From NCBI GenBank assembly GCA_025094145.1, contig JALLLS010000032.1:1-64000 (forward strand): a stretch of DNA of 64,000 bases, given 5' to 3'. The translations under genes were made by a program, and so were the position numbers. The stretch is from Spinellus fusiger (lineage: Eukaryota > Mucoromycota > Mucoromycetes > Mucorales > Phycomycetaceae). Shown piece by piece: positions 51,662 through 64,000 of the stretch (the stretch's first letter is position 1; each line of letters opens with the position of its first letter). A model generated the notes under the pieces. The model did no database searches, had not been told where the DNA came from, and was given only the letters and a program-made list of their open reading frames with translations.

Positions 51662-54600
51662 ATGAGTCGTTTTTCTGCACTTGAAGACTTTACTGAGATA
51701 GCTCAACCTTCACTGAAGGATGTGGAGGTACTTTGAGTCTGGCTGTCATTTGACTAATAAAGAAAGTTCTTCCGCTTCAACAGTCTTGTTCCAGATGCCA
51801 AAATTGCTTTACAGGATTCCCAGTTTAGCTTTGAGAAATACCCTGCCAATGTGTCTCTGTTGGCCTGTTCAAGCAAATATGGTTATTTTGTTGCTGGATC
51901 AATTCATGGTAATGGACAATAAAAGTGCTGTAAAGTGTTCTGATGAGTAGATACAATACAATAGGCTTCTTATTTGGAGATACCAAGTCTGTCAGAGATG
52001 CCTTGCACAAGGCTGGCAAGGGCAAAGTTGAGAAACTAGAGAAGAAAACAACTATTCCTATAGAACAAGGGCCTGTCCATCAACTAAGACTCTCTGCTGA
52101 TGAATTGAGTGTTGTGGTGGCAGTTGCTGGTGGTCATGTATTCATTTACAGTGTCAAGGATATTGTGGCTAATGTAAGACGACAGACATGAAAGAGTGAT
52201 TAACACAAATATAAAGGGCCAAAACACACAACCTACCAAGCACTACCAGCTAGGAGGAGACATTCTTGACCTTCGACCTAATCCCGAGGATCTGCCCAAC
52301 CTATGTGCTATCAGAATGAAAGAGAGTTGTGTGATCATCAAACTAGACAGTGGAGAGATTGCATTGACTCTGGATAGACAGGATATCACTGCTATCTGCT
52401 GGTCTCCCAAAGGAAAGCAGATCGTATGCGGAACACATCTTGGCCAGTTGTATCATTACGACACTCAAGGCAACCAGAAAGATTCCATTGACATACCCAA
52501 AGAGATGCGTGGAGGAGTGGAAGATGAGAGCGAGAATAGATATGGTAAGTCAATGAGATTAATATATATAATAAGAAATATTCGCGCCTCATCTCTTTGT
52601 GTATCTATGTATTTCTAGTGCAAGATGTTCTTTGGGTAGAAACACATGTCTTTTTAGCCATCTACTCTCGAAGACGCGAAACTAGCAATGATGAACATGT
52701 GAATGATGCTTATGCCATCAAACGATCCATCAAATCTGGAAGTGTTGCTTACACCCGACTAGCAGAAGTGACGCCTGTGTTTTCATGCGATGGTCGTGAT
52801 GGTCACTTTTATATGGAAACAATCCGGGACTTTGGCAGAGAGATCAAGCATCTGATTATTCTTGCCAACACAGCTACCGGAGAAGTCTCTGTAGTGGGAG
52901 AAGATGAGAATCAAGAGTGGGCTACATGGATGTTGGAAGAAACTGGCATAGCAAATCTACCTCTCTCCGAAGAAGACAGTACAGACACCTTTCCATTGGG
53001 TCTTGCTTTGGACTTCTCTTCTATGGAACCCCTCCCTCCCTTTGATCAAAGTGAAAGTGAGAAGAATGTAGATCCTATGCCTACAATCTACTTTATCAAT
53101 GATGAGGGCCATATGCTGGCCTATCACTGCTATAACAAGGAGATGGCCAGAAGAGGAGAAGCATTTAAAGGCATGAAGGAATCACAGAGCGTTCACTATG
53201 CTCTTACTACTGCGCCTGCACCTGTTCAGCCAGCCTCTGCTTTTGTTGCTGCACTCTCCTCCAACAATGTCAACACCACACCCACTTTTGGACAGCTCAA
53301 TCAGTTTGCCCAGTATGATTCTGGTGCTAATACAACTTCTTCCTTTGCTAGTCTTTTATCAGGGGATGAAACAGGTAGTAATGCTATATCAACAACAGGT
53401 GTGTTTGGTGCTGCAATCCAGAAACAACAAAGCGGCAGTGCATTCTCTGGTTTTGCATCTGCCAATATCAGCACTACTCCAACAGAGAAATCTTCTCTCT
53501 TCCGCACTCTGGCAGTCAACAGTGCTGTTCCTAGTGCACCTACACCGGGTCGTATGGGTCAAGGGACTCCTGCCTTTGGAGCACCCAGTATGCCTGCCTT
53601 TGGAGCAACCACTGCCATTGGGTATGGACAGAATCTTTCTTCTGTAGCAACACCCATTCAACCCTTGGTAGCTTTCTCCACACAGGCCAACAACGATAAG
53701 GCCAACAATGACACACCTACTGCTCCTGCTCCTGCTCCTGCTCCTCCTACTTCTACTTCTACTTCTACTTCTTCTCCAGCGGAACCAGTGAAGTCTACAG
53801 GATTTGTTGGATTTGGTCAGACACAACCCTTTGGTGAAATGAAATCTGTATTTCCCTTAAAGAAGAGTGCAGACGTAGGATTTGGATTTGGTTCCTCACC
53901 CACATCCTCTTTCAGCCAGCCCTCTCCAGTACCTGTCCCTATTTTTGGTAGTGCCTCAAAGACACCTGCCTTTGGTGAAAATAAGCCTGTCACTTCTTCA
54001 TCTCTTGCTAACGACTCTAAACCAGTACAGCCTTCAGAAAAAAAGATGCCAGACTTTGGCAGTCTGGCTCTGTCGACGCCTCCACCTAAAGAAGTCAAGC
54101 CTTCTGCCTTTTCTGTATCACAGACAGCAACATCAGATGCGAAAATTCCTGCATTTGGAGGCATCAAGTCTTCTAGCACACCCAAGGTTTTATTTACAGC
54201 ACCAAAACCTGTAGTACCAGCACCTGAGGATGAATCAGAAAAAGATGATGAAAAGGAAGAAGAGTCAGAAGAAGAGTTTTCTATGGGTTCGTCAAGACTT
54301 CATCTTGCCACCCCAGGACCCTTGAACAGTACCTCCTATCGTCCAAACTCTGTACCGGCCGCAACAGAGAGCAAACTAGTGTTTAATTTTGGCACATCAA
54401 AGCCTGTATTTGCTGTACCTGCTCCTCCAGCCTCCAATCTTTCCAGCGTCTCTACAGCAGAGCCCAAGAAATCGTTTGCTCATCGTTCAGACTTTGTGTC
54501 GCCTGTAGCAGAGGTGAAGAAAAACAACGTATTTGATACAAAGTCAATGAGCCCTCCTTCTGAAGTTAAGCAAGAGCATGTCTTTGCTGTACCAGAGCCA

Positions 54601-55834
54601 AAATTTGGACTGTCTTTTGGTTCTACAAAGCCAGCAGCCTCTTCTCCAGTGCCTCCACTCAAACAGTCGGCTACTTCTTTCAAATCCGTGTCTTTTAGTC
54701 CTGTAACACCCTCCAAAGCAGAATCACAATACAAGACTGATGAGATTTCTCCACCAAAACCACGTGTGTCTACAGCAAAGGAGGTGAGGTTGATAGATAT
54801 AGATAGATATAAGCCAGAATGTATTAAACTGGAGTATTATGCTGATGATGATAATTGTAGGGAATGGCAAAGACATTCGAAATGGTGTACTTTGAGATTC
54901 TTGATAGCTTTGATCTTGTAAGCTGTCATAATATGAGTACCACTGTAAAAGACTAACCTAGCTATGCAGATGCAATATAGGCATGAACAACTCTCTGAGG
55001 CTATACAGCGACAGGAAAAGCAGCAGGCAGCCCCTCGACTACTTGCAGATCCTTTGGATAAATGGATACTTGGCAATGCAGACGAATTGGGTGACGTTGT
55101 TCGTAGACTAGTGGGGGAAGCATCTGAATTGGAAAAGGATGTAAAACAACTTAAAAAGGAGTTTGATGGAATATTACAGGATATTGTGAAGTGTAAGTCA
55201 CTCTGATGGTTAATTGTGTTTATTTATTATGAGTTGTACAGTGAAAGGAAAAGAAGAGACATTTAAAAACTACTCTGGCAAAGACAAGGATCCTGGAATA
55301 CAACAACAATTAAGAGAAAGACAATTAGACAGCGAGACACGCACTAAATGGGCAATGACTTCTGCCAAATGTGAATCAGTTGGCAAAGTTATGGCACAAT
55401 TAGAATCTAAAGTCTATAGCTTCAAGCAACGAAGCAGGCACCACAAAATGTAAGGTTTCTGCACTCATTCTCTGACTCATCGTTCTATTTTTATTTGTAG
55501 TCCACACTCTATCTCTCTTTACTCTTTGCGACGCACATTGCGTGATATTGAGAAGGAGGTGGTAAACAAGGATAATGTAATTCATGAAATAGAAGAAAAG
55601 CTCGGCAACCTTCAATTGGATAACAACCACAAGAAGGCTGCTTCTCGTGGAAAATGCTATACTCTGGAGGACAGTGACAGTGACGGAGAAGAACAGAAAA
55701 TGCAGAGTGCACAAACTTCGATCTTAACAAGCAATACACCCCTCCCCGATAAAACCATACAGACTGCTGCTCGACGCTTAAAGCTTGAATACTTCTTAAG
55801 TGGACTATGCAATGCAGTTGATACAGTCAATTGA
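51662..55834 (+). CDS. NUP159: Nucleoporin Nup159/NUP214 homologue
   Basis: FG nucleoporin of the cytoplasmic side of the nuclear pore; its propeller docks the Dbp5 helicase in mRNA export and its coiled coil joins the Nup82 complex. Nine exons keep frame: 51662-51727, 51767-51908, 51965-52173, 52217-52544, 52619-54783, 54861-54917, 54970-55192, 55242-55449, 55501-55834 (1,243 aa). Residues ~1-400 form the beta-propeller (ANVSLLACSSKYGYFVAGSI, AICWSPKGKQIVCGTHLGQL, VLWVETHVFLAIY). About 420-960 is a Ser/Pro/Thr-rich FG region with many FGxx and PAFG units (TPAFGAPSMPAFGATT). The C-terminal ~270 residues are coiled coil (GMAKTFEMVYFEI, ASELEKDVKQLKKEFDGI, LRDIEKEVVNKDNVIHEIEE). The domain order and propeller motifs support the assignment well. 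Confidence 0.92.
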
Positions 55835-58800
55835 TTTGAGTAGTAGTAGTAGTAGTAGTGATATTTTATACTATTTTCAACACTTATCTTTCCTCTATTT
55901 CAATAATTGCTTTTAAACAATAATGTCTGTAACTTGTAATTGTTGTTTGTATTCTATATGAGAATTTCTTTAACTCTATTAATGGATAATATCTATTGTG
56001 AATCTAGAACAATATAAGTTACTTGACACTACTAACTATTATGATTTAGTTTATGATATTTATTGATATACACAATCTCAATTGTTTGGAATTCATCAGA
56101 ACATATTGTTATTTATTTATTTAAAAAGAAAGATCGAATGACCTTTTTATTTATTTTTTATTTATTTTTATTTTTTACATATTCAGACTTGATCTGAAAC
56201 AAATAGACTAAGGTGATAAAATAAGATTATGATATGGAGTCCATGTATGTGGTTTATACCCTTGTTGACCATATCCCTTGACAAGGTGATATTTTATTTT
56301 CTTCATAGTATAGTGTTGTTACTCTCAGTCTCCTGAACTATTAGATTATTTTCTATATCAATAATAATAATAGTATCTTGTGTCTAGATCTTCACTATGG
56401 GTAGGATACTAATTATTGCTATATACGTATAAACATGGTTGAAGAATACCTAATCGTATATTTATTCATCAAGAGAACCCTCTACAAATGATCTATATTA
56501 ATAGTTGATCTCTAAAATCATCTGAGTTGTGTAAATTATGACCATTTAATGACAAATACTTCTATAGGATTCTTGAATACACCCACCCAATGCATTAATA
56601 AGGCTTTATTTTATCATTTACAGATCTGTGCTGTGAATTTGGGATTTTCATAGTAGATATAAGAATTTATCAATGTAATTTATCACCAAAGAGATAAATA
56701 AGAGACTGGTGGCTCAATAATGTGATAGCTATATACTAGAATCTGACTAAATGGAACACATTGGGATAAGGAAGAATAGTAAAGAAAAAATGAAATGGAG
56801 AAATTTCGAGAAGGATGGTAAATGCATACGAAAAGAGAAATAAAAGAGTACAGAGATGTTAGAGATGGCATCGTAGAACTCGATATTCTGGTAACCGTAT
56901 CAGCTAATACTAAACAAGGTGCAGCTGAGATGTTGCATGATAGCTAGTGTTACAGTTAGAACAAATTAAAAGCTTGATCCTTACTAGATATTACCAATAA
57001 GCTGTTTATTAAGTAATATCGAGTAGGTAGTGCAGGTACCCTTAAATTACTTTAAGAATCTCTATTTGAAAAGGAAAGAAAAAAACACTATAATTTGTAT
57101 ACACTATTCTTGTGAGATCAAAGAGTTTATTTCATGGGACTCACTAAAGAATATTAGAATTCATACTACATTGATAAAGAAAGTAATAATAAAAGAAATA
57201 CAATATACAACATTCATTGACGAATATATGAATTAATCTAAAGGCTAATTTTTTTGTATTAGAAAGATGGGATATTGTAATATCTAAAAATGCAAAGAAA
57301 TAATTTTATAAGTTGAATAGATGGTTGCAATAGTTGTGTATTATCTAAAGCGATTCTTTCTCAATCCACCCCAAAATATTTACATCTATCCTACATCTTG
57401 AGACCAGATTACAAAAAGGCTCTATATCTTTGATTCATATCTCACATTGTTCTTTATTATATACATTATAGATACTTCTACTTCCTTGATAAGAAATTTA
57501 AGTATATAAAAGAAAAGGAAGTACCTGGTATGAACACATTGGAAAGATAAGCTAATATATCACCATCTGACACAAGCTCATTACAAGACCACTATACATA
57601 TAATATATTATATTCTTATGGTGCTATTACTCATGCTAGTAAAGAATGTAATGCATAATTTAAATAAATAAAAAGTCAGTAAGTAGAAGGCTTAGCATTG
57701 GTACAAATGGAAATGTACTCTTGATAAGCTAATAATAATAAATAAATCTTTAGTACAGTGGATTAGAAATAGTACATTAGTCTGATATTCTATTATTATT
57801 TAGAAAAAGAAAAAGAAAAAGAAAAAGAATGAAGAATCTAAACTGAATAAAAGCAGTTGATACAGTCTATAGCATAATATTAAAGCATGATAATAGGATT
57901 AAATGTCTCCGAGAGCAACAAGACTGATTTGTATAATAGCTAACCAGTAGTTGTATTAAAGATAGAAAGCACAATATTACTTTCAGAAGAGTAGAAATGT
58001 CTAATAAGCCACTATAACAGATACACAGTTTATTTTATTTTATCCCTATACATAAGAAAAAGGATTCGGTAATTTCTTAGCACTGTTGATTCCAGGAAAA
58101 GTGTGTGTTCTCTATTCTTCATCTAATGAAACAAGCCCAAGAAAGGAAATTTAGCCCCTTGGATTAGAAAAGGGAAGGATCCAGGCATAGCAATGGTCTT
58201 GGTAGTGCTGCCATGAACGGAAATCTTCTCTCTTATTAAACCCCAATCTCTAGAAACCCTTCCTAATTCTTACTGCTTTTTAGGTCTAGATGAAGGGTCT
58301 GCATTAAGATTTATAAAAGACAGTTATTGATCTACAGAAAAGACATAACTTGGAACTCGGGTAGAATATAGGCTTTTAAACTATAAGTATATGTTGTAGA
58401 TTGACTGTTGATACAAGTCATAATGGTGTGTAAACGACCAATAGATGTTTTCATATGTTACATGTGCCTATGCTTATTCAGTCTACTATAATGAGTCCTC
58501 ACTGGAACTGGGACTGTCTCTACTCTCCAACACTAATTCAAGTAAAAAAGACTTGTTTCTATTTGATTTGTTTTATGAGGGTTATAATACATATCTTACC
58601 CAGCATAAACTTGGCAAATGCCTTCACAGATAAAGAGATGATCAATCCATCCTATTCAAATGAGCACTGTTAATATTAGAATGACTATAGAGTGGACATT
58701 TATATATAATAGAGATAAATAGTATTTTACATGGAACTTGAGAAAAGTAGGACATAATAAACATCAGAGCTTAACTATGATCTTTACTGGATAGTATATC

Positions 58801-58984
58801 TTTATCTAAAACCTCAAAAACGATACAATGTCTAATTCCACTATTGACATTTGCTATCATAAGAATTACAACATATAATTATAATTTCAAGCAGTCTAAT
58901 TTAGCTATTTGAGCCATATAATTTTATATTAGAAACCTATAGCATGCAATGCATAGATTACTCCTTTACAGAGTGTAGGGTCCA
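55835..58984. other. Gene-poor AT-rich spacer
   Basis: Starts with a short (GTA)n run after the Nup159 stop, then about 3 kb without a convincing ORF on either strand; the longest ORFs (56683-56871, 57030-57236, 58445-58673) have AT-driven composition. No coding transposon remnant could be recognised. Confidence 0.6.
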
Positions 58985-59058
58985 TCGTGTTTGGCCCAAC
59001 CGGTAGAATGTCTGCTCACCAAGAAAATTTTCTCTAGTTCAAACCATACCGTGGAAGA
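58985..59058 (+). ncRNA. tRNA-like sequence, possible SINE head or tRNA pseudogene
   Basis: TGGCCCAACCGG at 58992-59003 fits the polymerase III A box, and GTTCAAACC at 59037-59045 fits the B box, with tRNA-like spacing. Folding by eye gives no sound acceptor, anticodon or T stem, so a working tRNA is unlikely. Could be the head of a tRNA-derived SINE or chance. Confidence 0.3.
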
Positions 59059-59451
59059 AATTATATGAGTTTGCTCAATTGATGATAGAGAAAGACTGAG
59101 AAATACATTATTCACACCCCTAAACCCTACTTTTTGTCTGGAGTTTTATTTATTTATTTTAACATTTGCTTACCCAATACTATTTTCTGTATGATGTTTA
59201 GTATATTCTGTCCAGCTCTTGGTGCTATTTCTCATTAGTTGAATAATATTCCCCAGCTACATTCATTTATCTTACTACATTTATTCTTTCCCCGTGTTCA
59301 CTCGATTAACCTTACAGCTACTTCAATGTTCTATGTATTTGTATACTGTTTTATAATACGTTGTGTAGGAGTTTGTAAACATTTGGTCGAGCGTTAAAAA
59401 GTAAATTTGGTGCCTGCCACGGCATTATACAATTCCTTTACACTGTTTGTC

Positions 59452-59980
59452 ATGTCTATCCTAAGCAATCTGTTTGCCATTGTATGAGGTTACAACACTA
59501 CTCCTCCAATACTCACACTACTGTAGCATGGTATTATTGATAGTATTATCGGACTTGTGTTGTTCTTCTATCCACACACTGTGGCTCTAGTCCTGTCAGC
59601 AGAAGACACCAACCCATTTATCGTAAGCTGTCTTGGTGCTGCTTGTATTTCGATAGGTGTTTCAGGAGTATTGTGCAATAGTATGCCAGACGTACTTCCC
59701 TGTAAACGCGTTATGGGTAATATATACGGACTATCAGCAAGATAGCTTAATACTAAGGAATCTATTTATCTATCTAGGGGCCGGATTTCTGACGTATCAT
59801 TCACTGGTTGGCTATCTCAGCTACCAAGGATATAAGGATAAAACACTGCAAAGTACACCAGGTATTGGACTGGTATTTTATCAAGCTTCCATTGCTGTTC
59901 TATTCTATACCTGGTATAAAGTCTCTGAAACTCAAGTCAAGTCTTATACCAAGAAGAATGGTCCACCCCACAATCATTAA
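59452..59980 (+). CDS. Small multi-pass membrane protein, 149 aa
   Basis: I do not recognise the family. Three exons keep frame: 59452-59481, 59527-59622 and 59657-59980. The first exon codes only MSILSNLFAI. Three to four hydrophobic segments are visible: SIIGLVLFFYPHTVALVLS, the EYCAIVCQTYFPVNALWVIY region, NLFIYLGAGFLTYHSLVGYL and GLVFYQASIAVLFYTWYKVS, ending in a polar tail (TKKNGPPHNH). The 45- and 34-bp introns use normal GT-AG ends; retaining the second one leads to a stop at 59745. It stands alone in a gene-poor stretch. Confidence 0.65.
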
Positions 59981-60650
59981 AAGAGAAAAGGCGTTGAGCA
60001 GAGTGTAGTACATATATGCTGGCTAAATACATTACATTATGTATCCTTTGCCTTTTAGCAATACTAAAGACTCTTATTTTGTCATTATTCTCATTACTAT
60101 CTTTTAACACCCAACCCTTAAACTCTAACTGGGTTATCAATAGGAAAACTGGCTAACCAACCAACCAATATTGGCTACGATGAGAAGAATAAGAATAGGA
60201 AGAATCATAGGAAGAATAAGGTTTTTCATTCACCATTCAAGCCTCTTACTATTCATGTAACTCCCATGTCTAGAAAATATTAGATAGCGCACAAGGATAT
60301 TCAAATACCTTGTTTATCCTCATATGAATTATAGTTGTAACTATAGTTCTGGTTGTACCTATCAGTAGTGAAGCAGTAACTACCAGTAATATTTACACGG
60401 TGTATGAGAAGTAGGTTGGCCTGTCTTACTTATTCTGCTCAAAGACAATACTATAAATCCCTTTTATTTTGTTATTGATATTGCAATCAACATGATAACA
60501 AAAGGAAGAAATATATCACCTAGTAGATATACCCTAGAAAGTAGTACCAATAAACAGCACTCAGAGAGAGAGAGAGAGAGCGAGCCATAAAAAATGACTG
60601 AGCAATAGTGAAAAGAGAGCTACAGTGGAGTTTGACAAGCAACAGTCCTG
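59981..60650. other. Intergenic before L26
   Basis: No gene seen. A (GA)n run at 60563-60580 and CCAACCAACCAA at 60155-60167 are the only notable simple sequences. Confidence 0.55.
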
Positions 60651-60677
60651 CTCGGTCCGGTCTAATCAATGGTCCGG
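60651..60677 (+). promoter_or_regulatory. GC-rich motif upstream of L26, shared with L24
   Basis: CTCGGTCCG at 60651-60659, overlapping GTCCGGT (60655-60661), and GTCCGG again at 60672-60677, about 105-130 bp before the L26 ATG. See the matching CTCGGCCCG and GTCCGGT upstream of L24. Confidence 0.4.
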
Positions 60678-60781
60678 CATAAGAATCGATGCGGGGTGAA
60701 GAGTGTAGCCAAACAGGAAGTCATTAATGCTGGGAAACACTGTCAGCCTTAGCTCCTCCTTTCCGTGCACACATATTCAAC

Positions 60782-61411
60782 ATGAAGTTCAGTGCTGGTG
60801 AGTAGCGAGGATCGCCCAAATCAGATAGGGAGACAATGGATGGTGTGAGAGATACTACAAGATGGATGGATAGATAGACAGACAGACAGACAGATCTATG
60901 GAGGGGTCGAGAGTTGATACACACACACTCTCTGTATGTGTAAAGACGTTCGTTGCTCATCACTCCTCATTTGCTTAGATGTTAGCTCCGATCGCAGCAA
61001 GAGCAGAAAGGCTCATTTCTCTGCCCCCTCGAGCATTCGCCGTAAGATCATGAGCGCTCCTTTGTCCAAGGAGTTGAAAGAGAAACACAGCGTAGGTCGA
61101 TAGCAAGGTTGAGGCCAAGTTCACCGCTGTAGACTTACACTACTGTTTAGGCCCGTTCTATTCCCGTACGCAAGGATGATGAAGTCTTGGTAGTTCGTGG
61201 TACCTACAAGGGTCGTGAGGGAAAGATTGTCCAAGTCTACCGCAAGAAGTGGGTCATCCACATTGACCGTGTCACCCGTGAAAAGGTCAACGGTGCCACC
61301 ACCCCCATTGGCATCCACCCCTCCAAGGTCGTTGTTACCAAGGTCAAGATTGACAAGAGCCGTCAGGCCATTCTCGACCGCAAGAACAGCGTCAAGAAGA
61401 CCACCCAATAG
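60782..61411 (+). CDS. RPL26: 60S ribosomal protein L26 (uL24)
   Basis: Large-subunit protein that binds 23S/25S-type rRNA near the exit tunnel. Exons 60782-60797, 60979-61091 and 61151-61411 give 129 aa. The 16-base first exon codes MKFSA and is joined to [38 protein letters not shown] follows, then the KOW domain: [33 protein letters not shown] and [20 protein letters not shown]. All family blocks are present. Like L24 in this window, the gene has a very short first exon and GC-ended codons. The stop at 61409-61411 is followed by TTTTTTATTG. Confidence 0.97.
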
Positions 61412-64000
61412 GTGTTTTTTTTATTGACTCTGCTGATTATTCGTGGTATTAACTCTCTCCTAGTTAACTTACTCCCAATGTTTATTTTGCTTGAATGTAT
61501 TAATAAATATAATGGTAAAAAAAACTGTATGAGGTTTATATATAAGAATATAAAAGGTTATTTAATCTACCTATTCAAATAATAAGGTGGCATGGAAGGG
61601 GTGTTTCTATTGATATAAGACATAAAGAAGCTACTGAGTTAGTTATAGAAAGTAGCAGACATTGTTTCTATAATAGGTGCAAGAATACCGGTAATACATG
61701 GATTTATTGATAATACAGCTTAATGAATAAAGAGCTTACATACATCACCTTGTAGAAATCTTATCAAAATAATTTACAACTTCAATACAAAAGAAATAAG
61801 TAGCTTGAACAGCAAAGAACACTTTAAGTTGGAGAAGTAATTCGTCATTCTTCTGTATCTTTTATTTTAGTTTCTTTTTTACAGTTGAGCAAGATATTCT
61901 TGTCAGTCACTAAGATATATTATCACCACAGCACAGACATACAAAGGCTAACTCTTGTTCAAGATATCCATTCAACCCGCTGCTTATTATAAAAGACCAA
62001 CTTTATTTAGAATAAATATTATTTTGGCACAGACTTACAAACATGATGACATGTTTCTAATCTAAAAAGAAAAAGACAAAGACAAAAAAATACTCTAGAT
62101 ACATTGGAGTGTTTTATTGGACAAATGGACTCTTATAAGAAATCATTGCAGACTGCCAAATGAGATTTGATGAAAAGGTAGACCTTGTCCAAAACATTAT
62201 TAGACACTTTTCAATAGACTACTACAGATCAATCTATCCTGTACATATGATTCTATCATTGTATGTTCATATTTATTTACTCTTAACAAGTACACAAAAC
62301 ACATCATCACAATAAAAACAATGATAAAAACAATGATAAGAAATAGATAAAGGCTTGAGTTTATCAAACCATTACATGAACTTGTATATGTTACAAAAAC
62401 ATTAGTTACATATATTTATGCCTTTACCGAATACATCTTTATGAATGTACACAGATCAGCACTGTGTATGTTAATGATACCAATCTATGGTTTAGTGTTC
62501 AATCAAGACAGTGTTTTGGATTTGACCTGTAAAAAATAGGAAAATTCAGAGACTTTGACAAGAAAAGGCCACCAAAATATATTCTGACGAGGTCATCAAT
62601 GAGGTCATTAGACAAACCTTTAATGATTCATGTACCAAAAACAAAGGCATAATCATAACCATAGCCCAATAGTAAAATAGAAATGAATTCATTACTTGGA
62701 TCTGTAGCATATTACCAGATATTACTCGAGACATTGATGAATTTCTCTACCATTTGCAGCCTTTAGTGTTCATTAAACATCTACACAAAAGATTAACAGA
62801 AGCAGCCTCGACGACAGTACTAGTACTGCCAATAATAATAATAAATTAACTTACCTTACCTTAGTGATTATTAAGGCTATTTCATGCAGGCAAATATCTA
62901 TTTGAATAATCATCTATAAATCTTTAGATGTGTACACAAAACAATAACAAAACATGTATTTATTTTGTGGTACATCTCGAAAACTTTAGAGATTGCAACG
63001 TAGAATTATAAATCACCCAGTTCAATTTTTTAATCGTCTAATATTAGGCTAAAATCTTGTACAATACATCCTCGATTGAACTCTAATGTTCCTAAGCTCA
63101 CTTTAACCGAGTCTTTTTCTTTTTGAGCTTGTTGATGAAGGCTATATGTACTCCTTGGTGTAAGAAATAACTGCCCTATTTTATTAGTTTTTGAGGCTGT
63201 ATCCTCTCCCTCTTTGGTGAGTATCCGCCTACTAAACTGCCTGCACTGGTTAAAAGGAGGACGAAAAGCATTATACTACTACTATTATTTTATTTCTAGG
63301 CCATTCAGGCTGAGAAATGTAATACCATAAAGAATATAATGCATTTGAAGAGAGATTTTTTCTTGCCACTTTGTTACTAAGACTCAATAAATCTCCAAAG
63401 TTTATTGTGCAAATCAGTAATAAAAGGTTTAATAGCGTCCATCTCTTCTTGATGTAGTACATGAATAAATAAAAATATTCAATAAACTCTAATGGTTGTG
63501 TTTATAGTTTTATAATCATCATACCAACAGGAAGTCTATAATCTTAAAGTAGGCATGCTATTTAAGATATACAGGCTTCTTAGAACATATGGATCATTAA
63601 TATCATTGATGTATTATTTTTTTAGTAAAAATTAGAATATCAATAGACAAATGATTTAGAATACACTGATTGTACTATGAAATTTGGATTAATTGTCAAG
63701 ACAACTATAAATAATAAAAGCAAAACTTTTGTTCATAAATAAACGATATATGTGTATGAGGCTGGAGAAAAGATCATACACCTTTCATATATATACTTTT
63801 GGTCTCAATAGATCTATTTCAATAGTGTTGGCAATCTATAGTATTTGATGGACCTTGGTGCTTTTACTCGTTCATTTGTAAAGGCGCCTTAGTGCTTTTC
63901 CTTTATTTTAATTATTATGCAAGTCAGTAGGAAAGGATTTTATTTAATTGATGGATTCACTTGTAGCGTATGATTCATTGCTGTTGGTAAAGAATAAATC
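61412..64000. other. AT-rich sequence without recognisable gene
   Basis: No ORF has convincing composition. Minus-strand ORFs of 62-63 codons at 62546-62734 and 63271-63462 could be worn-out transposon fragments but show no diagnostic motif. AAACAATGATAA repeats at 62316-62340. Confidence 0.6.

Noticed and set aside
62546..63462. Two ~62-codon minus-strand ORFs as transposase remnants
   Set aside because: Some natural-looking stretches, but no catalytic or HTH motif to support the call.

Overview
The window looks like nuclear DNA of an early-diverging fungus, most likely Mucoromycota (Mucorales-like). It is AT-rich, most genes are cut by short GT-AG introns (often 35-100 bp), and the gene content is typical fungal housekeeping: Cdc24, Nup159, glyoxalase II, arginase, ribosomal proteins, an NDT80/PhoG factor and mitochondrial carriers. 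A type III glutamine synthetase and Tc1-like and chromodomain Ty3 elements fit this placement. The species cannot be fixed from the sequence.

Layout. 1-7.6 kb is a transposon graveyard: a decayed Ty3/gypsy chromovirus on the minus strand, then two Tc1/IS630-type relics. 9.2-13.1 kb holds a Dal5-like MFS transporter and a mitochondrial PPR protein. 13.75-15.41 kb is a complete Tc1-like transposon with an uninterrupted transposase, 31-bp terminal inverted repeats and a TA target duplication. 16.3-25.8 kb holds Cdc24, an uncertain Cys-rich gene, a ten-exon sugar transporter and a mitochondrial carrier. 26.75-35.09 kb is one uninterrupted 2,779-codon ORF: calponin homology domain, spectrin-like repeats, GAS2-related (GAR) domain and basic tail, a spectraplakin-like actin-microtubule linker layout. 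35.6-46.5 kb holds an NDT80/PhoG factor, glyoxalase II, a 200-aa orphan, a class-3 aldehyde dehydrogenase with altered catalytic residues, arginase, ribosomal protein L24 and a membrane protein of unknown role. 48.0-55.8 kb holds glutamine synthetase III and the nucleoporin Nup159. 55.8-64.0 kb is gene-poor, with a small membrane protein and ribosomal protein L26.

The genes do not form an operon-like pathway. Loose links are nitrogen metabolism (arginase, glutamine synthetase III, possibly the Dal5-like transporter) and polarity/cytoskeleton (Cdc24, the giant CH-spectrin-GAR protein). Spliced models were built by reading exon junctions by eye and checking that the summed exon lengths keep frame. 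The strongest leads are the giant cytoskeletal linker, the aldehyde dehydrogenase that appears to lack its general base, and the intact transposon.
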